From CADEDV01 sp964437415 (lineage in GTDB: Bacteria > Bacteroidota > Bacteroidia > Chitinophagales > Chitinophagaceae): a stretch of 64,000 nucleotides of DNA. Of the stretch, positions 59,130 to 64,000 are shown piece after piece. Position 1 is the first letter of the stretch; each line of letters begins with the position of its first letter. A program made the translations under genes and the position numbers. The stretch covers positions 1-64,000 of the forward strand of contig CAYTGN010000013.1 in assembly GCA_964437415.1 (NCBI GenBank). The letters run 5' to 3'. The notes beneath the pieces are model-generated. The model was not told where the DNA came from. It saw nothing but the letters and a program-made list of their open reading frames with translations, and made no database searches.

Positions 59130-59960
59130 ATGCAAGACAAAGGCCCTATTGGCGTTTTCGATTCTGGTTATGGAGGATTGACTGTATTAAAAGACATCAT
59201 TCAGCAATTGCCGCAATATGACTACCTGTACCTGGGTGACAATGCCCGGGCACCATACGGTAACCGCTCTTTCGAAACTGTTTACCAATACACATTGCAA
59301 TGCGTTAAGTGGTTTTTTAACCAGGGTTGCCCGCTGGTTATCCTTGCCTGTAATACCGCTTCTGCCAAAGCGCTGCGAACCATTCAGCAAAATGATCTGC
59401 CCTTGCTGGCCCCGGAAAAAAGAGTGTTGGGGGTGATAAGACCAACCACGGAAACCATCGGCCATTACTCTGAAACCAGGCAGGTAGGCATTCTGGCCAC
59501 CAACGGAACCGTTACTTCCGGTTCATATCCTGTTGAAATTGCTAAGTTTTTCCCGGATATAACTGTGCACCAGGAGGCCTGCCCTATGTGGGTGCCGTTG
59601 GTAGAGAATAATGAGCACCTTGATGAAGGAGCTGATTATTTTGTAAAAAAACATCTCAAAAACATTTTTGAAAAAGGAGAAACTATAGATGTTTTGTTGC
59701 TGGCCTGCACTCATTATCCTTTGCTCAGGGAAAAAATTGAAGAATATTTACCCATAGGCGTTAAACTTCTCTCACAGGGGGAAATTGTGGCAACCAGCCT
59801 TGCTGATTATCTGGAACGGCATGCCGAAATTGAGAACCAATGCAGCAAAAAAGGTAGCCGGGAGTTTTATACCACCGATTCAACAGGGGATTTCGATGCC
59901 CATGCAAGTACTTTTTTTGGAGAACCCGTACAGTCGAAACATGCCGAACTCTCTCAATAG
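59130..59960 (+). CDS. murI: Glutamate racemase
   Basis: MurI makes D-glutamate for the peptidoglycan stem peptide. The 276 residues, starting at MQDKGPIGVFDSGYGGLTVL, show both catalytic cysteines: C74 in ACNTAS and C193 in LACTHYP, plus GDNARAPYGNRS. A TTG five codons upstream is not needed. The bases TATTTTTG just before the start match the -7 promoter box TAnnTTTG and lie only three bases from the ATG, so a leaderless or very short transcript is possible, though no -33 box was found. Confidence 0.95.
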   Translation: MQDKGPIGVFDSGYGGLTVLKDIIQQLPQYDYLYLGDNARAPYGNRSFETVYQYTLQCVKWFFNQGCPLVILACNTASAKALRTIQQNDLPLLAPEKRVLGVIRPTTETIGHYSETRQVGILATNGTVTSGSYPVEIAKFFPDITVHQEACPMWVPLVENNEHLDEGADYFVKKHLKNIFEKGETIDVLLLACTHYPLLREKIEEYLPIGVKLLSQGEIVATSLADYLERHAEIENQCSKKGSREFYTTDSTGDFDAHASTFFGEPVQSKHAELSQ

Positions 59961-60058
59961 GCTGATAGCCAGTATAATTTCTGTACTTTTTGTAAAAGCA
60001 AGTCAAAAAACAGTCAATATTTTTTACTTCTTACTTATTACTTCTGGCCCCCATCCCT

Positions 60059-60066
60059 TACCTTTG
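60059..60066 (+). promoter_or_regulatory. Predicted -7 promoter box of rpmH
   Basis: TACCTTTG is an exact match to TAnnTTTG, about 100 bases upstream of rpmH. A clear -33 TTTG is not seen at the usual distance. The resulting leader contains a GGACCG/CGGTCC hairpin (60117-60134). Confidence 0.4.
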
Positions 60067-60116
60067 CCGTCCTTTCACAAAACAGCCGATGTGGTGATTG
60101 GCTGAAACTGAAACCT

Positions 60117-60134
60117 GGACCGTTCTCCCGGTCC
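60117..60134 (+). promoter_or_regulatory. Hairpin in the rpmH leader
   Basis: A 6-base perfect stem GGACCG / CGGTCC with a 6-base loop lies 32 bases before the rpmH start. It has no T-run and so is not a terminator. It may be a processing or autoregulatory site. Confidence 0.35.
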
Positions 60135-60166
60135 GCATTTCATAAAAGTGAAAAAGAGAAATTAAT

Positions 60167-60322
60167 ATGAAACGTACATTCCAACCTCATCGCAAACGCC
60201 GCAAAACCGTTCATGGTTTTCGTAAAAGAATGGCTACTGCCAATGGTCGCAAAGTGCTGGCCAGCCGCCGTGCCAAAGGCCGTAAGAAGCTGACAGTTTC
60301 TGATGAAAGAAAGCTGAAGTAA
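60167..60322 (+). CDS. rpmH: 50S ribosomal protein L34
   Basis: A 51-residue protein, found by reading the sequence because it is very short. It begins MKRTFQPHRKRRKTVHGFRK and continues with RMATANGRKVLASRRAKGRKK, the universal L34 pattern of the large ribosomal subunit. A short acidic/basic tail (LTVSDERKLK) follows. It sits ahead of rnpA, with a terminator-like hairpin between, and yidD follows: the conserved rpmH-rnpA-yidD order. No dnaA is adjacent. Confidence 0.97.
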   Translation: MKRTFQPHRKRRKTVHGFRKRMATANGRKVLASRRAKGRKKLTVSDERKLK

Positions 60323-60363
60323 AAACTATCATCGTATCAAAACGGTGGTTTCAATAATTTTAT

Positions 60364-60392
60364 AGCTCTGGTTTATTACCGGAGCTTTTTTA
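60364..60392 (+). terminator. Terminator-like hairpin between rpmH and rnpA
   Basis: The stem AGCTCTGGT / ACCGGAGCT (9 pairs, one G-U) has a 5-base loop (TTATT) and a T-run. It ends ten bases before the rnpA GTG start. Partial termination would make much more L34 than RnpA. Confidence 0.8.
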
Positions 60393-60401
60393 TTCGCTGC
60401 A

Positions 60402-60800
60402 GTGGCCAAACAATTTACATTAGGAAAAGATGAAAGGCTCAAAAGCCGGAAAGCTATTGAACAATTGTTCAAAGAAGGGAAGAGCTTTGTGGTTACCCCC
60501 TTCCGGGTGCATTATGTGCTGAAAGAAGAAGTCGTTCTGCAGTTTAGTATTGGTGTTTCGTCCAGAAATTTCAAACGGGCAGTTGACCGGAACCGTATCA
60601 AGAGGTTGAGCCGTGAAGCCTGGCGATTACAGAAGAGTGATTTGACAAAGAAATTGACAGATAAAAAATCAGGCCTCCACATTTTCCTTGTTTTTACCGG
60701 AAAGGAGATTCCGGATTATAGCACCGTAACAGATAACGTGCAGGTAATTTTGAACAAGCTGCTCAAAAGGATACATGAAACTGATTCTTCAAATTCTTAG
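60402..60800 (+). CDS. rnpA: Ribonuclease P protein component
   Basis: This is a 132-residue basic protein that helps the RNase P RNA cut 5' leaders from tRNA precursors. The family motif is clear: SIGVSSRNFKRAVDRNRIKRLSREAWRL, with the N-terminal LGKDERLKSRKAIEQLFKEGKSF. It starts with GTG, and the terminator hairpin ends just before it; both suggest low expression relative to rpmH. Its end overlaps yidD by 26 bases. Confidence 0.95.
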   Translation: MAKQFTLGKDERLKSRKAIEQLFKEGKSFVVTPFRVHYVLKEEVVLQFSIGVSSRNFKRAVDRNRIKRLSREAWRLQKSDLTKKLTDKKSGLHIFLVFTGKEIPDYSTVTDNVQVILNKLLKRIHETDSSNS

Positions 60801-61005
60801 CCTCCCGTTCATTGCATTGATCAAAGTTTATCAATGGATCATTTCGCCGTGGCTGGGACCAAGCTGCCGGTTCACTCCTACCTGTTCTCATTATGCAGCA
60901 GAAGCGCTGAAGAAGCATGGTGTATTTAAAGGATTATGGTTGGCCATCAAAAGAATTATCCGTTGCCATCCCTGGGGTGGAAGCGGTTATGACCCTGTGC
61001 CATAA
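60775..61005 (+). CDS. yidD: Membrane protein insertion efficiency factor YidD
   Basis: This is a 76-residue protein: ALIKVYQWIISPWLGPSCRFTPTCSHYAAEAL (read in parts) with the two conserved Cys, and RCHPWGGSGYDPVP at the end, the full YidD pattern. It helps YidC insert inner-membrane proteins. YidC itself is not in the window. It starts inside the end of rnpA (26-base overlap), so it is coupled to it. Confidence 0.95.
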   Translation: MKLILQILSLPFIALIKVYQWIISPWLGPSCRFTPTCSHYAAEALKKHGVFKGLWLAIKRIIRCHPWGGSGYDPVP

Positions 61006-61033
61006 AAAAAAAGGAACCGTTACCAGTTCCTTT
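61001..61033 (-). terminator. Terminator for sodA (convergent with yidD)
   Basis: An 8-base stem AAAGGAAC / GTTCCTTT (61010-61017 with 61026-61033) is followed, read on the minus strand, by a long T-run (the A-run at 61004-61010). It serves sodA, which ends at 61056. Confidence 0.8.
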
Positions 61034-61055
61034 GTCCATTTACTTAAAAATTCAG

Positions 61056-61658
61056 TTATTCATTGCTGAAACGTTCAGCCACTTTATTCCAGTTCACCAC
61101 ATTCCAGAAAGCAGCAAGATAATCTGCTCTGCGGTTTTGATATTTCAGATAATAAGCATGTTCCCATACATCCACACCAAGGATGGGTGTGCCTTTCACT
61201 TCAGCTACATCCATCAGGGGATTGTCCTGGTTAGGTGTTGAGCTTACCTCCAACTTGCCGTCTTTGACGATCAACCAGACCCAGCCACTGCCAAATCTTG
61301 TCATCCCTGCAGCAGCAAATTTTTCTTTGAAAGCATCAAAAGAGCCAAATGCTGCATTGATGGCATCGGACAGCTTACCTGTAGGGGTGCCACCCGCATT
61401 CTGGGAGAGACTTTCCCAGAAAAAGGTATGATTCCAGTGTCCGCCACCGTTATTGCGGACTGCAGGTGATATTGATCCCGCTCCTGCCACCAGTTCCTCC
61501 AGCGATTTGCTTTCGAGGGGAGTGCCGGCAATAGCTTTATTAAGATTATCCACATAGGCCTGGTGGTGCTTACCATGGTGTATTTGCATGGTTTGAGTGT
61601 CAATATGCGGTTCCAGCGCATCGTGTGCATACGGGAGAGGTGCTAATGAAAATGCCAT
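61056..61658 (-). CDS. sodA: Superoxide dismutase (Mn/Fe family)
   Basis: This 200-residue cytoplasmic enzyme turns superoxide into H2O2 and O2. Metal ligands: the first His in MQIHHGKHHQAYVDNLN, the His in GGHWNHTFFW, and Asp and His in DVWEHAYYLKYQNRR. The Gly-Gly ahead of HWNH and the Gln in TPNQDNPLMD fit the Mn type more than the Fe type, although cambialistic use cannot be excluded. No signal peptide is seen. Confidence 0.95.
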   Translation of the reverse strand: MAFSLAPLPYAHDALEPHIDTQTMQIHHGKHHQAYVDNLNKAIAGTPLESKSLEELVAGAGSISPAVRNNGGGHWNHTFFWESLSQNAGGTPTGKLSDAINAAFGSFDAFKEKFAAAGMTRFGSGWVWLIVKDGKLEVSSTPNQDNPLMDVAEVKGTPILGVDVWEHAYYLKYQNRRADYLAAFWNVVNWNKVAERFSNE

Positions 61659-61684
61659 AATGATATATTTTAATGTACAAAAAT

Positions 61685-61713
61685 CAAAGTTGAATAATAA
61701 CTATTGAAGCAAA
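61685..61713 (-). promoter_or_regulatory. Possible promoter of sodA
   Basis: On the minus strand, TTTG (61713-61710), a 17-base spacer and CAACTTTG (61692-61685) lie about 27 bases before the sodA start. The first base departs from TAnnTTTG and the spacer is short, so this is tentative. Confidence 0.3.
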
Positions 61714-61821
61714 GCTACGGTTCATTATTTGATTGCTGAAAGCCGGTTGAATGAAAAGGGATGCCAAAGAGGGGAATTTCCAAGAAACGTAAATGCAGAT
61801 ATAGTTAGCTGTTGACCGATA

Positions 61822-61856
61822 AAAGAAAAAACCCCGCAGCAAAAGCTGGCGGGGTG
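61822..61856 (-). terminator. Terminator after the Gly-rich Spy-like gene
   Basis: A 7-base stem ACCCCGC / GCGGGGT, with AGC/GCT inside and one bulged base, is followed on the minus strand by a T-run. It closes the sigma/anti-sigma/Spy gene set. Confidence 0.75.
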
Positions 61857-61882
61857 TGCATTAACTACCATTAACCCTAAAA

Positions 61883-62302
61883 CTAATTTTGCCGGTTGCC
61901 ACCGGGTCCACCTCCCCTGCGGGGCATCAGCATAGGCTCTATCTTTTCCTTATAAATTTTGAAATTTTCTTCACCGAGATGTTTTTTCAATTCACTGTCT
62001 TTTGCATCATTAAGCGGTTTCATTTTTTCCTGCATGGCCTGGAAATCCGGGCGGCCCCCTTCACTGCTATTCATCAGTTCCTGGCGGATAGCATCCTGCC
62101 CCTTGTAATAATAAGTGAACATCGTATCAATTTTCGCCATAGCCGCTGTCTCAGGTTTGAAGGCGCTGTCAATTTTTTCATGGGCGGTTTTCACCCTTTC
62201 TTCCACTGTTCTTTGCTGAAATCTGCCGCCGCCGCCACCTTGTGCTTGCAGGGTAGTTATGCTTACGAGAATTGCTGCGAGAAACAAGAAATACTTTTTC
62301 AT
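61883..62302 (-). CDS. Small secreted helical protein, Spy/DUF4890-like
   Basis: This 139-residue protein has a signal peptide (KYFLFLAAILVSITTLQAQ), a Gly run, then two long helices (VEERVKTAHEKIDSAFKPET, LKKHLGEENFKIYKEKIEPM) and a Gly/Arg-rich tail (PRRGGGPGGNRQN). The plan is like small Spy/CpxP or DUF4890-type periplasmic proteins. It is the last gene of the set that begins with the ECF sigma factor and may be a chaperone or stress marker under its control. Confidence 0.6.
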   Translation of the reverse strand: MKKYFLFLAAILVSITTLQAQGGGGGRFQQRTVEERVKTAHEKIDSAFKPETAAMAKIDTMFTYYYKGQDAIRQELMNSSEGGRPDFQAMQEKMKPLNDAKDSELKKHLGEENFKIYKEKIEPMLMPRRGGGPGGNRQN

Positions 62303-62323
62303 CTTTGTTGTATTGTTTTAAAA

Positions 62324-62827
62324 CTATTTGTTTTTCTCCTTGTCAGATTCACCCTGTTTGTGGGGTTTTCCCATTTTCCGGAACATTTTCACAATTGCAG
62401 AATCATATTTTATTTGCTGCTCAGGGGTGCAAAGGGATCTTACTTTCTTAAAGTGCTGCAAAGTGTGTAAGTCGAGAGATTTTTGCTGTTTTGCAATGAC
62501 GTCTGCAGCAGCCTGTACCGTGGAATCAGAAGCAGTAGAATCTCCCATCAATAAAAAAAGGGTTTCCTTGGCTTTGCGCATTTCTTCAAACAGCGGCCGG
62601 ACTGTCTCTTTTTGCAATTCTTTTAATGCTTTGTATTCGGCCATCTGGGTTTCATTAAAACCCACTTCTTTTTGCAGCGTTTCTATCATTATGCCGGCCC
62701 GTCTTTCTCCCGGGTTTCTTGGTTCATTCTTTTTAAACCATAAGAAATAAGCCAGTACGGCAATATTGGTGAGCAGCAAAACAGTCACCAAAAAGATCAG
62801 GTTCTTATTGCTGGAACGGGTACTCAT
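62324..62827 (-). CDS. Membrane-anchored Spy/CpxP/CnrX-like periplasmic protein
   Basis: This 167-residue protein has an N-terminal membrane helix (NLIFLVTVLLLTNIAVLAYFLW) and a periplasmic helical hairpin (VGFNETQMAEYKALKELQKE, FEEMRKAKETLFLLM, IAKQQKSLDLHTLQHFKKVRSLCTPEQQIKYDS in parts). The LCTPEQQxKYD motif is typical of Spy/CpxP and heavy-metal-sensor (CnrX) proteins. Its start overlaps the anti-sigma-like gene (ATGA). By position it could sense envelope damage or metal for the sigma/anti-sigma pair. Confidence 0.75.
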   Translation of the reverse strand: MSTRSSNKNLIFLVTVLLLTNIAVLAYFLWFKKNEPRNPGERRAGIMIETLQKEVGFNETQMAEYKALKELQKETVRPLFEEMRKAKETLFLLMGDSTASDSTVQAAADVIAKQQKSLDLHTLQHFKKVRSLCTPEQQIKYDSAIVKMFRKMGKPHKQGESDKEKNK

Positions 62828-63162
62828 GGGGTATCAATATTTTCGTAATCAAAACTGCTGCCACTGGCAATCAGGTATTCATTATCGGTGATGAACGAAG
62901 ATTCGCTGGCAACTGGAACAGTATTCGTATTGACATTTTCCTGGTTCAAGAGGATAAGTACATTCATAAACAAAACAACAAACAGGCCGGTTATAACTAC
63001 GGCGGGTCGTGACAAAACAGAACCTATCCTTTCCCACCGGCTCTCCTCCCTTTGCAAACGACCCAGCAAACGGGTATAGAAATAAGGTTGCGGCTCAGCC
63101 CGCTGAATGCCATCAAGGCTGCCGAGCGCCTCTTCTATTTTTTTATTAATATGTGGTTTCAT
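62824..63162 (-). CDS. Probable membrane anti-sigma factor
   Basis: This 112-residue protein is encoded between the ECF sigma gene and the Spy-like gene. The start chosen is the ATG at 63162, which has a good ribosome site (AGGTGA) six bases ahead; a GTG two codons earlier overlaps that site. A short cytoplasmic helix region (1-45), one membrane helix (PAVVITGLFVVLFMNVLILL, about 52-71) and a small periplasmic tail are visible. There is no zinc-binding HxxxCxxC motif. The role is inferred from position and topology; sequence likeness is weak. Confidence 0.6.
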   Translation of the reverse strand: MKPHINKKIEEALGSLDGIQRAEPQPYFYTRLLGRLQREESRWERIGSVLSRPAVVITGLFVVLFMNVLILLNQENVNTNTVPVASESSFITDNEYLIASGSSFDYENIDTP

Positions 63163-63209
63163 GTTCACCTGTTTTAATTTGACGCAGTACCTGCAGGAAA
63201 CCTGCGCTT

Positions 63210-63779
63210 TTATTTATCCTTATAAAAATCTTCCAGTGTTTTTCGCAAGTTGGTTTTGGCCCTGTGCATCAGCGACTCAACTGCTGAAACACTGGTATTC
63301 ATCACTTCACTAACCTCCTGGTAGCTCAGCCCGTCCACTTTGTGCAGCGTAAACGCTATTTTCTGGTTTTCGGGCAGGCTGCCGATAGCTTTGAACAAAA
63401 CAGCCGCATCTTCCTTTTTATCCAGTGTCACGCCGGGGTGGTGAAAATCCGGCGGATGCACCACCACCTCGCTGTCTTGCCCGAATATACTCTTTACAAA
63501 GGCAAAACGCTTCTTTCGCTTCTTTCGTCTTTCATGGTCCAGCGCTTTGGCAACTGTGATCCGGTATAGCCAGGTGGAGAATTTTGATTCTCCTTTAAAA
63601 GAGCCGACGGACTGATACACCTGCACAAAGGTTTCCTGGGCTATATCCTCCGCATCTTCGGCATTTTGCACAATACCCAGTGCCGTATTGTAAACCATGT
63701 TTTTCCATGTTTCTACAATAGTTCTGAAAGCGGATTCATCACCTTTCTTCAGTTGCTCAACTAATAATTTCTCATCCAA
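63210..63779 (-). CDS. ECF-type RNA polymerase sigma factor
   Basis: This 189-residue sigma-70 family factor has region 2 (ESAFRTIVETWKNMVYNTALGI, AEDIAQETFVQVYQSVGSF, FSTWLYRITVAKALDHERRK) and region 4 (LPENQKIAFTLHKVDGLSYQ, EVMNTSVSAVESLMHRAKTN). It starts with TTG; no ATG is available in frame before the upstream hairpin, so low basal translation is likely. It should direct RNA polymerase to envelope or metal stress genes and be held by the anti-sigma encoded next. Confidence 0.93.
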   Translation of the reverse strand: MDEKLLVEQLKKGDESAFRTIVETWKNMVYNTALGIVQNAEDAEDIAQETFVQVYQSVGSFKGESKFSTWLYRITVAKALDHERRKKRKKRFAFVKSIFGQDSEVVVHPPDFHHPGVTLDKKEDAAVLFKAIGSLPENQKIAFTLHKVDGLSYQEVSEVMNTSVSAVESLMHRAKTNLRKTLEDFYKDK

Positions 63780-63781
63780 TG

Positions 63782-63825
63782 CCGAAGATTTTCGTAAAAG
63801 CGATATTACGCAATTTTTACTTCGG
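63782..63825. promoter_or_regulatory. Inverted repeat just upstream of the ECF sigma start
   Basis: CCGAAG...CTTCGG outside and GTAAAAGCG paired with CGC-n4-TTTTAC inside (3-base bulge) form a structured element 3 to 46 bases upstream of the TTG start. It may be a terminator remnant for the upstream gene, a regulator site, or an mRNA structure controlling sigma translation. Confidence 0.4.
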
Positions 63826-63851
63826 TTTATTTTCAGTTTGTCTAAGAACTT

Positions 63852-64000
63852 TTAAAATCTTGGCACATTGCCGCCATCCCATCTTCTTTCCCTGTCATTA
63901 TTAGCAGCGGGTTTACCAAAATTTTTCAGGCTATAGGTAAAGGTCATCATAAAATATTGCTGAAGGACTATGCTTTGTGCGTCCTCAATATAATTCTCCT
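63852..64000 (-). CDS. C-terminal end of an outer-membrane beta-barrel protein (partial)
   Basis: The last 48 codons of a minus-strand gene enter from the window edge: ENYIEDAQSIVLQQYFMMTF, then TYSLKNFGKPAANNDRERRW and a short end with PRF. The alternating aromatic strand (QQYFMMTFTYSLKNFGK) is typical of the last strand of TonB-dependent or outer-membrane-beta-barrel family proteins in Bacteroidota. It lies 72 bases upstream of the sigma gene on the same strand. The rest is outside the window. Confidence 0.6.
   Translation of the reverse strand, partial: ENYIEDAQSIVLQQYFMMTFTYSLKNFGKPAANNDRERRWDGGNVPRF

Noticed and set aside
60167..61005. Replication origin near rpmH-rnpA
   Set aside because: No dnaA gene, no cluster of DnaA boxes and no AT-rich unwinding region was seen near the genes.
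1..64000. CRISPR array, complete insertion sequence, integrase or prophage
   Set aside because: No regularly spaced direct repeats of 24-40 bases, no cas genes and no transposase or integrase motifs were found in any frame; only the left-edge junction hints at a mobile element.

Overview
The window looks like a chromosomal segment of a Bacteroidota bacterium, most likely of the family Chitinophagaceae. The phylum call rests on several things seen together: promoter-like sites of the Bacteroidota type (TTTG, about 18-20 bases, TAnnTTTG) ahead of rho, a small secreted-protein gene and rpmH; generally weak Shine-Dalgarno sequences; LytS/LytTR two-component pairs, one with a large periplasmic two-component-regulator propeller; many small lipoproteins and DUF2911/DUF1579-type secreted proteins; BamA followed by two Skp/OmpH genes; and a Rho factor with a long disordered insert. 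The family call is inference from memory of similar gene sets. No rRNA, tRNA, CRISPR array, prophage or complete transposase was found.

Layout: 1-613 is an AT-rich accessory remnant, an intact MazG-like NTP pyrophosphohydrolase with a truncated GIY-YIG gene. 794-4652 (minus) carries an S41 peptidase, thiL, an S23-type four-helix-bundle gene set between AT-rich repeats, and an inositol-monophosphatase gene. 4713-9828 (plus) carries a glycosyltransferase-2 fused to a degenerate sugar-transferase module, a bacterial GH3 acyl-amidosynthetase homologue, a LysE exporter and mtgA. 9831-11912 (minus) carries nicotinamide riboside kinase and PnuC (NAD salvage) and two small exported proteins. 12206-17194 carries a propeller histidine kinase, its LytTR regulator and an alpha/beta hydrolase with a Cys nucleophile. 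17206-25775 mixes an M23 peptidase, purT, a cupin, SRPBCC, an arginase-fold protein with a damaged metal site, a Gfo/Idh/MocA oxidoreductase, PBP4 (dacB) and mutL.

25858-39465 (plus) carries a NagZ/beta-lactamase-type fusion, an RHS-like secreted protein, rho, two secreted proteins of unknown role, polA, a sterol-desaturase-family enzyme, a DsbA/FrnE-like protein, a truncated haemoglobin and a DUF1579 lipoprotein. 39524-49298 (minus) is a run of thirteen co-directional accessory genes (rhodanese, WD40, DUF4287/DUF5655, AraC, membrane protein, DinB, AHSA1, GNAT, VOC, DUF2911, two small secreted proteins, DUF1761). 49374-51216 is a second LytS/LytTR pair. 52224-59960 is an envelope block: uppS, bamA, two skp genes, a TPR protein and murI. 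60167-61005 is rpmH-rnpA-yidD. 61056-63779 (minus) holds sodA and an ECF sigma / anti-sigma / CnrX-Spy-like stress module. The end of an outer-membrane beta-barrel gene closes the window.

Much of the segment serves the cell envelope: lipid II and undecaprenyl supply, peptidoglycan synthesis, trimming and recycling (mtgA, dacB, NagZ fusion, M23, murI), outer-membrane protein biogenesis and envelope-stress sensing. The most interesting sequence-level observation is that short repeats of intergenic type (AT-rich or palindromic) appear inside genes at domain linkers or termini (polA, mutL, the four-helix-bundle gene, the dacB signal peptide). Other leads are enzymes with altered active sites: arginase-fold, MutL C-terminal domain, Cys-type hydrolase, and a two-Cys rhodanese.
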